Positions 41,046 to 48,405 of a stretch of 64,000 nt of DNA are shown one piece after another. Origin of the DNA: Amarobacillus sp046328225 (lineage in GTDB: Bacteria > Chloroflexota > Dehalococcoidia > Tepidiformales > Tepidiformaceae). How positions within the stretch are numbered: position 1 is the first letter of the stretch; every line of letters starts with the position of its first letter. The stretch spans positions 1-64,000 of the forward strand of contig JAXLWZ010000015.1 of NCBI GenBank assembly GCA_046328225.1, in the 5' to 3' direction. Both the position numbers and the translations under genes were made by a program. The notes below the pieces were generated by a model that was not told the DNA's origin, searched no databases, and was given only the letters and a program-made list of their open reading frames with translations.

Positions 41046-42314
41046 TTACTGCCGGGCGGGCGCCGCCGAGACCACCGCGCCCACCCGTGAGCGCGTCGAG
41101 AGGTACCGGTACGTGAACGCCACGATGATGCCGAGGCCGCAGATGCCTGCTTCGAGCCCCAGCGTGCGCGGCACGCCGATGGATTCCGCGAGATGCCCGG
41201 TGACGTAGCCGCCGATCGGCGTCGTCCCACCGAGGAGGAGCTGGTAGATCGAAATCACCCGCCCGCGCAGCTCATCCGGTACCTGGAGCTGGATCGAGGT
41301 GTTGATCGTGTTCGTGAACGCGATGCTCGTCAGCCCCTGCCCGACGAACAGCGCCGCCGTCACGTAGAACCAGTGCGATGCCGCGATGCTCGCGAAGATG
41401 ACCACGAATGCAATCGTCGCGAGCGTGAACATCCGCGGCGTCGCGCGGCCCGTCGCCGCCAGCGTCAGCGCCGAGATGAGTGACCCGAGCCCCATGCATG
41501 ATGTCAGCAACCCGAACCGTTCGGGCCCGACGTTCAGGACGAACCGCGCCACCAGCGGGATGACGACCGTGAAGTTGTAGCCAAACGTGCCGATGAACGC
41601 GAGCAGGATGAGCAGATAGAGGATCGAGGGCGTCTTCAGCGCGAAGCGGAACCCTTCGCCCACCTGCCGGAAGATGTTCCCCCGCCGTGGCCGCTGCTCG
41701 ACCGCGTGGAACTGGCTCGGCCGCATGAGCGCGAACGCGGTGAGCACGGCCACGAAGCTGACGGCATTGAGGAAGAACGCCGTCGCGATGCCCGTCGCCG
41801 CGATCGCGATACCCGCCACCGCCGGCCCGACGATGCGCCCGGCGTTGAACACGCTGCTGTTGAGCGCCACCGCGTTCACCAGGTCGTCCTTGCCCACGAG
41901 TTCGACCACGAACGCCTGCCGCACCGGGTTGCCGAACGCGTTCGTCAGCCCCAGGACCAGCGCGAGGCAGTAGATGTGCCAGAGCTCGACGGTGCCGGTC
42001 GCGACGAGCGCGCCCAGCAGTGCCGCCTGCGCCAACGCCGTCGATTGCGTCACGAAGAGCAGCTTCCGCTTGGGCACGCGGTCCGCGAGCACGCCGCCGA
42101 AGAGGATGAACGCCGTCTGCGGGAGGAACTGGAGCATCGTCACCGTGCCCAGCGCCGCCGCCGAGCCCGTCAGCTTCAGCACGAGCCACGCCTGCCCCGT
42201 CGTCTGCATCCACGTCCCGATGATGGAAACCATCTGGCCGAAGAAGTAGACCCGGTAGTTCCAGTTCTTCAGCGACGAGAACTGGCGGGCGACGAGCGCG
42301 GAGGGAATTGGCAC
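41046..42314 (-). CDS. MFS exporter (EntS/drug-efflux-like)
   Basis: 422 residues with about twelve hydrophobic helices. The order NYRVYFFGQMVSIIGTWMQTTGQAWLVLKLTGSAAALG, LADRVPKRKLL between helices 2 and 3, NAFGNPVRQAFVVELVG and VPDELRGRVISIYQLLLGGTTPIGG marks the MFS_3/EntS-type branch that exports siderophores or macrolide-like drugs. The start is GTG at 42314, only 6 nt behind a TATGAT box, so the transcript is probably leaderless. A palindromic operator lies in the promoter, suggesting control by a TetR/MarR-like repressor not present here. The divergent iron-type importer 1.4 kb away may be coincidence. Confidence 0.92.
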   Translation of the reverse strand: MPIPSALVARQFSSLKNWNYRVYFFGQMVSIIGTWMQTTGQAWLVLKLTGSAAALGTVTMLQFLPQTAFILFGGVLADRVPKRKLLFVTQSTALAQAALLGALVATGTVELWHIYCLALVLGLTNAFGNPVRQAFVVELVGKDDLVNAVALNSSVFNAGRIVGPAVAGIAIAATGIATAFFLNAVSFVAVLTAFALMRPSQFHAVEQRPRRGNIFRQVGEGFRFALKTPSILYLLILLAFIGTFGYNFTVVIPLVARFVLNVGPERFGLLTSCMGLGSLISALTLAATGRATPRMFTLATIAFVVIFASIAASHWFYVTAALFVGQGLTSIAFTNTINTSIQLQVPDELRGRVISIYQLLLGGTTPIGGYVTGHLAESIGVPRTLGLEAGICGLGIIVAFTYRYLSTRSRVGAVVSAAPARQ

Positions 42315-42320
42315 CTCCTC

Positions 42321-42350
42321 ATCATACGCTGACGTTCACGTCAATGTCAG
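42321..42350 (-). promoter_or_regulatory. Promoter and palindromic operator of the MFS exporter
   Basis: On the minus strand: CTGACA (complement of 42345-42350), an 18-nt spacer, TATGAT (complement of 42321-42326), then GTG after 6 nt. The spacer contains the perfect 6-2-6 palindrome TGACGT-GA-ACGTCA (42330-42343), ideally placed to block RNA polymerase. Confidence 0.7.
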
Positions 42351-42400
42351 CAGGTGCCGCCACCTCGCGTTGCCGCCATGTTTACGAACGGCACGCTCGC

Positions 42401-43534
42401 TTAGCCCCGCGGCATGCCCAGGCCGCGCTGCGCGATGATGTTCCGGTTCACCTCGCTCGTGCCCGCCGCGATCGTGAGCGAGACCGCGTTCAGGTACGTG
42501 AACGACACGTTCCCGCGCATCGGCGCGCTCTCGCCGAGCAGCTGCGACGGCATCCCCACGGTGCCCATCGCGACGCGCGCCATCCGCTGGTGCAGCTCCG
42601 TGCCGAACGTCTTCGCCATCGACGCCTCGTAGTTGGGGATCATCCCCTGGCTCTGCATCCAGGCCACGCGATACGACATGAGCCGCCCAACCGCGAAGCT
42701 CAGCCCGATGTCCGCCAACGCGTGCCGGATGACTCCGTCGTCGAAGAGCGTCCCCCCGGCGGCGCGGGCAGGCGTCCGCTTCGCGTACCCGACCACTTCC
42801 TCGTACGTCTTCAGCCCGCCGATGACGCGGCCGATCCCCGAGCGTTCGAAGTCGAGCGTCGCCGTCGACACGTACCAGCCGCGGTTCACTTCGCCCACGA
42901 CGGCCGTGGCCGGCACGCGCACGTCCTCGAAGAAGACCTCGTTGAAGTGCTGCTGGCCGTTCATCTGCTTCAGCGGCCGAACCGTGATGCCCGGCAGCTT
43001 CATATCAAGCAGGAAGTAGGTGATGCCGCGGTGCTTGGGCGCGTCCGGGTCGGTGCGCGCCAGCAGGATCATGTAGTCCGCGGATTGGGCACCCGAGGTC
43101 CAGATCTTCTGCCCGTTCACGACGTAGACGTCGCCCTCGCGGATGGCGCGTGTCTGCAGCGACGCGAGGTCCGACCCCGAACCCGGCTCCGAAAAGCCCT
43201 GGCACCACGCGATCTCGTCGCGCACGATGCGGGGCAGGAGCTCGGATTTCTGGGCTTCCGTGCCGAAGAGGATGATCGTCGGCCCGACGCGGTCCGTGCC
43301 CATCGTCTGGCCGGGCGCGCGGTTGTAGGCCATCTCCTCGTTGTAGACGAGCTGGCGCATGTGCGAAGCCGCCTGCCCGCCGTGCTCTTTGGGCCACGAC
43401 ATCGTGAGCCAGCCCTTCGCCGCGAGCTTCTTCGTGAACGACTCCCCGCTGCGCGCTTTCGGGAACTCATCGTGAATGAACGAACGCACCTCCGTGCGGA
43501 ACGCCTCTTCCTCGGCCGTGAATCGAAACTCCAT
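42401..43534 (-). CDS. Acyl-CoA dehydrogenase
   Basis: 377 residues. FTAEEEAFRTEVRSFIHDEFP, GWLTMSWPKEHGGQAAS, GFSEPGSGSDLASLQTRAIREGDVYVVNGQKIWTSGAQSADYMILLARTD and HRGITYFLLDM are typical of the actinobacterial FadE subfamilies. The C-terminus reads IAAGTSEVNRNIIAQRGLGMPRG; in this branch the catalytic base position after TS/GT is often not the MCAD glutamate, so substrate and activity stay open. The ATG at 43534 follows GGAGG. Single gene, convergent with nothing nearby; it is transcribed towards the MFS gene. Confidence 0.9.
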   Translation of the reverse strand: MEFRFTAEEEAFRTEVRSFIHDEFPKARSGESFTKKLAAKGWLTMSWPKEHGGQAASHMRQLVYNEEMAYNRAPGQTMGTDRVGPTIILFGTEAQKSELLPRIVRDEIAWCQGFSEPGSGSDLASLQTRAIREGDVYVVNGQKIWTSGAQSADYMILLARTDPDAPKHRGITYFLLDMKLPGITVRPLKQMNGQQHFNEVFFEDVRVPATAVVGEVNRGWYVSTATLDFERSGIGRVIGGLKTYEEVVGYAKRTPARAAGGTLFDDGVIRHALADIGLSFAVGRLMSYRVAWMQSQGMIPNYEASMAKTFGTELHQRMARVAMGTVGMPSQLLGESAPMRGNVSFTYLNAVSLTIAAGTSEVNRNIIAQRGLGMPRG

Positions 43535-43688
43535 CGAGCGCCTCCGATGCCCATCGCTGCGGATGGCCGGACAATACCGAAGTTCGGGTGCAATGGGCCA
43601 GTGGCGACGAGCCCGCACGCTGCCTTCGCGGCTTCCCGCCCGTTCGAAGGCAGCCTCAGCATCGCTTGCGAAACAGCGAGATCCCGTG

Positions 43689-43717
43689 CAATTCTGACAA
43701 CACACGTCATGGAATTG
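43689..43717. promoter_or_regulatory. Candidate operator upstream of the ABC importer
   Basis: CAATTCTGAC (43689-43698) faces GTCA-TG-GAATTG (43706-43717), an interrupted inverted repeat with a 2-nt bulge, 10 nt before the substrate-binding-protein ATG. It does not match the Fur consensus. Confidence 0.35.
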
Positions 43718-43726
43718 GGGTTGTAG

Positions 43727-44836
43727 ATGGATTTGGGAGCTTTTATCACGGGTCGCCGCTTCCTCACCGCCGGCGTCCTTCTCGCGGCGCTCGCGGCGTC
43801 CGCGCTCGTCGCCTGTGGCGGCGATGACGACGCGACCGATGCCACCGCCCCGGCCTCCGGCGGCACCACTACGACGGCGGCCACCCAGCCGGCTGCCGCG
43901 AAAACGTCGTACCCGCTGAAGATCAAGGACATGCTCGGCCGCGACGTCGAGATCAAGGCGAAGCCCACGACCATCGTCGCCCTCAGCCCCACCACCGTGG
44001 AGTACGTCTACGCCGTCGGCGGCACGGTCGTGGGTCGCAGCCAGACCGCCGACTACCCGGAGGCGGCGAAGCAGGCGAAGGACATCGGCACCTCCTACCA
44101 GCCGAACGCCGAGTCGATCCTCGCGCTCAAGCCCGACCTCGTCGTCGCCGACTCCGTCATCCAGGCGCAGCCGCAGCTTCGGCAGCTGATCGAAGGGCTC
44201 GGCGTGCCCGTGGTCTTCGCCGGCGCCGAAAGCTACAAGCAGGTCCTCGATGGCCTCACGCTCATGGGCCAGGTCCTCGATGGGCAGGAGAAGGCGAAGG
44301 CCACCATCGCGGACATCGAAAAGGCGAAGGACGAAGCGAAAGCCGCCGTCGCCGGCACGAAGATCTCGGCGGTCGTGCTCATCGCCGGGCGCGACAACAC
44401 CCTCTACTCGGCGAAGTCGACGAGCTTCGCGGGCGACCTCCTCGCGGTCGTGGGGCTGAGTAACCCGGCGGCGAACGCTCCCGACTCCGGCCCGGGCTTC
44501 CCCGGCTACACCACCCTCGCCCAGGAGAAGCTGCTCGAATACAACCCGGACGTCATCTTCACCGTGACGCCGGGCCCCACGAGTGTGCCGCGCCTGAGCA
44601 CGCTCCTGCCCCAGATCCCGCCGTTCAAGGGTCTGAAGGCGATCACCGGCAAGAAGGTGTACGAGCTCGATGTGCCGCCCGTGCTCGAAGCCCCCGGTCC
44701 GCGCGTTGGCCTCGCCCTGAAGCAGATCGCCGCCGCCGTCTCGGGCAAGGCCACCACCGCCGCGAGCCCTTCGGCGGCGGCATCGGCGAGCGCTTCCGCG
44801 GCGGCGAGCCCGTCGGCCGCGGCGACGCCTCGCTAA
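43727..44836 (+). CDS. ABC importer substrate-binding lipoprotein (FecB/BtuF family)
   Basis: 369 residues. The signal peptide ends in the lipobox LVAC (ALAASALVACGG), so the mature protein is lipid-anchored at the outer face of the membrane. After a Thr/Ala-rich tether the binding fold begins with YPLKIKDMLGRDVEIKAKPTTIVALSPTTVEYVYAVGG. Landmarks ESILALKPDLVVADS and ITGKKVYELD are typical of helical-backbone proteins binding Fe(III)-siderophore, haem or B12. It ends in a low-complexity Ala/Ser/Pro tail. First gene of a three-gene transporter. The ligand is not assignable; methylmalonyl-CoA mutase in the same genome would make B12 plausible, and iron equally so. Confidence 0.9.
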   Translation: MDLGAFITGRRFLTAGVLLAALAASALVACGGDDDATDATAPASGGTTTTAATQPAAAKTSYPLKIKDMLGRDVEIKAKPTTIVALSPTTVEYVYAVGGTVVGRSQTADYPEAAKQAKDIGTSYQPNAESILALKPDLVVADSVIQAQPQLRQLIEGLGVPVVFAGAESYKQVLDGLTLMGQVLDGQEKAKATIADIEKAKDEAKAAVAGTKISAVVLIAGRDNTLYSAKSTSFAGDLLAVVGLSNPAANAPDSGPGFPGYTTLAQEKLLEYNPDVIFTVTPGPTSVPRLSTLLPQIPPFKGLKAITGKKVYELDVPPVLEAPGPRVGLALKQIAAAVSGKATTAASPSAAASASASAAASPSAAATPR

Positions 44837-44855
44837 TACCACCGCGAGCGATACG

Positions 44856-45890
44856 ATGGCGGGGATGGCGACCACTTTCGATGGCAGTGCCCGGGAACGG
44901 GCCGCCCGCGGGCGTGGCAGCCGTCCCCTCTTCGTGCTCGGTGGCGTCGCGCTCCTCTTCGTCGTGCTCGCCTACCTGAGCATCGCGTACGGCGCGCGGA
45001 CGCTTTCGCCATCCGAGGTCTGGTCCGGCCTCACCCGCGAATCGGACCTTCTGAACCACACCATCATCTGGCAGATCCGCCTGCCGCGGCTCGTCGATGG
45101 CATGCTCGTCGGCGCCGCGCTTGCGGTGGCCGGCTGCCTCTTGCAGGGGGTCACCCGCAACCCGCTCGCCGACCCCACGATCCTCGGCATCACCGCCGCC
45201 GCCGGTCTCGCCAGCTCCACGGCCATGGTCATCGAGCCGACGATCCCCACCTGGGGGATGGCGGCGGCCTGTGCTGGCGGTGGCCTGGTGGGTGCCGGGC
45301 TCCTCTTCTTCATCGCCTGGCGCGGGCAGATCTCGCCGATTCGGCTCGCTCTCGCCGGTGTCGCCCTGTCCGCGTTCTTCGGCGCCGCGATCGTGGCGCT
45401 GCTCTCGAGCTCGCGAACGTTCCTGCAGACAAGCCTCGGCTTCCTCGCCGGCGGTCTCTACGGCGCCGACTGGCGTGACTTCCGCGCGACCGCCGTCTAC
45501 ATCCTCCCGGGCATGGCCGGGGCGTTCCTCCTCGCCGGACGACTGAACGTCCTCGCGCTCGGCGACGACGTCGCGGCCGGCCTGGGCATCCTCACCGATC
45601 GCACGCGCGTGGCGATTCTCGTCGTCTGCGGCGTCCTCACCGCCGCCGCCGTCGCCGTTGCCGGGCTCGTGAGCTTCGTCGGCCTGGTGTGCCCGCACCT
45701 CGCGCGCTTCGCCGTCGGCAACGACAACCGCCGCCTCATCCCCGCCTCCGCGCTCATTGGCGCGACCCTCGTCGCGGCCGCCGACCTGGCGGCGCGCGTA
45801 GTCATCTCGCCGTCCGAAATCCCCATGGGCATCATCACCGCCGGCGTCGGCGCGCCCTTCCTCCTCTACCTTGTGAAGTTCCGCGGATGA
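44856..45890 (+). CDS. FecCD-family ABC permease
   Basis: 344 residues with at least eight hydrophobic helices. Family phrases: RLPRLVDGMLVGAALAVAGCLLQGVTRNPLADPTILGITAAAG, LALAGVALSAFFGA, FVGLVCPHLARF and AADLAARVVISPSEIPMGIITAGVGAPFLLYLV. It forms the membrane channel for the siderophore/B12-type importer with the lipoprotein upstream (19-nt gap) and the ATPase downstream (ATGA overlap). Two starts are possible: 44856 or the ATG at 44865, which lies 7 nt behind TACGAT and could also serve an internal leaderless promoter. Confidence 0.93.
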   Translation: MAGMATTFDGSARERAARGRGSRPLFVLGGVALLFVVLAYLSIAYGARTLSPSEVWSGLTRESDLLNHTIIWQIRLPRLVDGMLVGAALAVAGCLLQGVTRNPLADPTILGITAAAGLASSTAMVIEPTIPTWGMAAACAGGGLVGAGLLFFIAWRGQISPIRLALAGVALSAFFGAAIVALLSSSRTFLQTSLGFLAGGLYGADWRDFRATAVYILPGMAGAFLLAGRLNVLALGDDVAAGLGILTDRTRVAILVVCGVLTAAAVAVAGLVSFVGLVCPHLARFAVGNDNRRLIPASALIGATLVAAADLAARVVISPSEIPMGIITAGVGAPFLLYLVKFRG

Positions 45891-46696
45891 GGCTCGAAGT
45901 CGAATCGCTGACGCTCGAATACGCCGGCCGCCGCGCCGTCGATACCGTGTCGCTCGCGGTCGAAAGCGGCGAGATGGTGGCCATCGTCGGCCCGAACGGG
46001 AGCGGCAAGAGCACCCTCCTGCGCGGCATGTCGCGCCTCCAGAAGCCCGCGAGCGGACGCGTGCTCCTCGATGGCCGCGACATTCGCCGCATGGCCGCCC
46101 GCGAAGTCGCCCGCGACCTCGCCATTCTCACCCAATCGCCCGAGGCCGGCCTCGACCTCACCGTTCGCGAACTCGTCTGGCGAGGCCGCTACCCGCACCA
46201 GGGCATCCTCCAGCGGCCGTCCGCTCCCGACTTCGATGCCGTCGAATGGGCGATGGACGCGGCCGACGTCGCCCATCTCGCCGCGCGTGCCCTCGGTGCC
46301 CTCTCGGGCGGCGAACGCCAGCGCGCCTGGATCGCCCTCGCGCTCGCCCAGCAGCCGAAGGTGATGCTCCTCGATGAGCCGACCAGCTTCCTCGACATCC
46401 GCCACCAGGTCGAGGTGATGCACCTCCTCCGGCGGCTCAATCACCAGGGGATGACGATCGTCGCGGTCCTGCACGACCTGCTGCTCGCCGGCCGCTTCGC
46501 CGACCGCATTATCGCGCTCACGAACGGCCGCGTCGCGTTCGATGGTCCACCCGCGTCGGTGCTGGAGCCGGCGGCCCTCGAAGCCGTGTTCGGCCTCCCC
46601 ATGATGGTCATTCCCGACCCGGAAAGCGGCCAGCCGATCGCGTTGCCTCGCCCCGACCCGGCACTCTGCGCCGCCGCCCGTCCCGCCGTAGGCTAA
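45887..46696 (+). CDS. ABC importer ATP-binding protein (FepC/BtuD family)
   Basis: 269 residues. Walker A GPNGSGKST, Q-loop ILTQSPEAGLDLTVRELVWRGRYPHQG, signature LSGGERQR, Walker B VMLLDEPTSFLD and switch His in VLHDL. It powers the upstream FecCD permease. The ATG overlaps the permease stop (ATGA), so the two are translationally coupled. The stop codon is shared with the convergent flippase gene: the four bases CTAA at 46693-46696 hold TAG on the minus strand and TAA on the plus strand, and no terminator lies between them. Confidence 0.95.
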   Translation: MRLEVESLTLEYAGRRAVDTVSLAVESGEMVAIVGPNGSGKSTLLRGMSRLQKPASGRVLLDGRDIRRMAAREVARDLAILTQSPEAGLDLTVRELVWRGRYPHQGILQRPSAPDFDAVEWAMDAADVAHLAARALGALSGGERQRAWIALALAQQPKVMLLDEPTSFLDIRHQVEVMHLLRRLNHQGMTIVAVLHDLLLAGRFADRIIALTNGRVAFDGPPASVLEPAALEAVFGLPMMVIPDPESGQPIALPRPDPALCAAARPAVG

Positions 46697-47985
46697 CGGC
46701 CGGTCGCCGCCCGCAGCCGCCCGAAGAGCACGCGATAGTCGTCGATATCGGCGCGTCCGAAGCGGAAGACGCGCCCGGGTCCGATGCCTTCGGCCCGCAG
46801 GAAGACCGCCAGCGCGCCGAGGATGGCCGTCCCGTAGGCAATCGAACTCGCCAGCGCCGCCCCGTTCACGCCCATTCGCGGCACGAGCACGAACGCCAGC
46901 GCGATATCGATCAGCAGGCCGCTCCCGGCCACGATCGCCGCCACCCAGGGCTGCCCGCGCTGGTACGTGTAGAAGCCCGAATACGACTGCGCGAGCCCGT
47001 ACAGCAGCACCCCCGGCAGGAGGAAGCGGAGCGCCGGCGCCATCCCGTCATACTTCGCGAAGAGGATGTCGGCCACGATGCCCGAGACCGCGAACAGCAG
47101 CACGCAGATGACCGACAGCAGAACGACCGTGTGCCGCATGACCCTCGTCGTGAGCTCGGCCGCGTCGTGCCGCGGCAGCGCGCCCACGCGCGGGTAGGTC
47201 ACGAGCGCCAGCGAGCCGCTCACCTGCCACACCGACTCCGCCAGGTACACCGCGAGCGAGTACGTCGCCACGCCGTCCGTGCCTTCGAAATGGCGAACGA
47301 CGAAGAGGTCCGCTCGGTAGTTCAGGTACGAAATGCCGCTCGAGACGCCCGCGAGCAGCGCGAACCGCACCGCCGTTCGCACCAGCGACCCGCTGAGCCC
47401 GAGCTGCCCGGAGATTTCGCCGCGCACGAGCAGCGCCAGCACCAGGAACGCTCCCCATTGCCCGGAGGCATACGCGGCAAGCGCGGCCTCGGGCGACCGG
47501 TGGTCGAACGCCACGAACGACAGCGCGATCACCGTCAGCGCCAGCAAGGGCGGCAGAACCAGCGCCAGGTTGTACTTGAGCATGCTGTCGCGCCCGAGGA
47601 ACACGCCCGCGAGCACGCTATTAATAATGACCGCCGCCGCGCTCGCACCGACGGCGATGGAGACGCGCCCGGCTTCGCCCGTCAGCACCGAAGCGCCCGC
47701 CAGCCCCGCCACCACCGCGACCACCCCCAGCGTCCCACCGAACGCCCCCGAGCTCCCCAGTGCCTCGCCCGCCACTCGCCGCTGATTCGTGATTTGATAC
47801 GCCGTCGCCGCGGTGATACCGCCGGTCATCGCCGTCACGACGCCAACCACCGTCAGGCCGAGCACGAACGTGCCGTACTCGGTCTGGCTCAGCTGGTGCG
47901 ACGTCAGCACCACCGTGCTCAGCGCAATCACCAGGTTCAGACCTCGAAAAAGAAAGGCGACGATACCGCCGAACGCGATGGACAT
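46693..47985 (-). CDS. Flippase/polysaccharide biosynthesis (MOP/Wzx-type) membrane protein
   Basis: 430 residues, about twelve transmembrane helices (IVAFLFRGLNLVIALSTVVLTS, YGTFVLGLTVVGVVTAMTGGI, YNLALVLPPLLALTVIALSFV, and on to FLLPGVLLYGLAQSYSGFYTY). Overall this is the MATE/MOP flippase layout used to move lipid-linked oligosaccharides across the membrane. No glycosyltransferase is adjacent, so its lipid-linked substrate is unknown. The ATG at 47985 lacks a Shine-Dalgarno sequence; TAGGAT lies 8 nt upstream, indicating a leaderless transcript. Confidence 0.83.
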   Translation of the reverse strand: MSIAFGGIVAFLFRGLNLVIALSTVVLTSHQLSQTEYGTFVLGLTVVGVVTAMTGGITAATAYQITNQRRVAGEALGSSGAFGGTLGVVAVVAGLAGASVLTGEAGRVSIAVGASAAAVIINSVLAGVFLGRDSMLKYNLALVLPPLLALTVIALSFVAFDHRSPEAALAAYASGQWGAFLVLALLVRGEISGQLGLSGSLVRTAVRFALLAGVSSGISYLNYRADLFVVRHFEGTDGVATYSLAVYLAESVWQVSGSLALVTYPRVGALPRHDAAELTTRVMRHTVVLLSVICVLLFAVSGIVADILFAKYDGMAPALRFLLPGVLLYGLAQSYSGFYTYQRGQPWVAAIVAGSGLLIDIALAFVLVPRMGVNGAALASSIAYGTAILGALAVFLRAEGIGPGRVFRFGRADIDDYRVLFGRLRAATGR

Positions 47986-48142
47986 CGTCCGCCATCCTAT
48001 CGGCGGCCCGCCTCAGGCGCTTTCTCCGCGCGCGGACAATTCGGCGACAGGTAAGGAAGCGAAAAGGCCGCTCTAGCGCCGGAGCCAGTCAGTACACGCG
48101 GGATGCTGAAGGAAGCCGCCCAGCCAGCCCGTGGCGTGCGAA

Positions 48143-48217
48143 TGGTACCCCCGGCAGGAATCGAACCTGCGCACATGGTTTAGGAAACCACTGCTCTATC
48201 CGCTGAGCTACGGGGGC
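48143..48217 (-). tRNA. tRNA-Arg (anticodon CCT)
   Basis: Acceptor GCCCCCG pairs with CGGGGGT (one G-U), then A and an encoded CCA. D-arm TAGCTCAGCGGATAGAG; anticodon stem GTGGT/ACCAT with loop TTCCTAA containing CCT; T-loop GTTCGAT. 75 nt including CCA. Confidence 0.96.
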
Positions 48218-48405
48218 GCACGCGGGCACACGTGCCCCCACCGAGTCTACCCGCGCCCGCCATCTCATCCCAGCGATGGGGGGCGAGCGGCGCGAGGAGG
48301 GGCGGCATGATCCGGCTACCCCCGGTGCCTCGAGTGTCCGTCCGGCCCTTCCCGGGCGGTGCGGCGATGGCGTAGGATGCCAGCGATCCTGCGGGGGTGG
48401 GCCGG

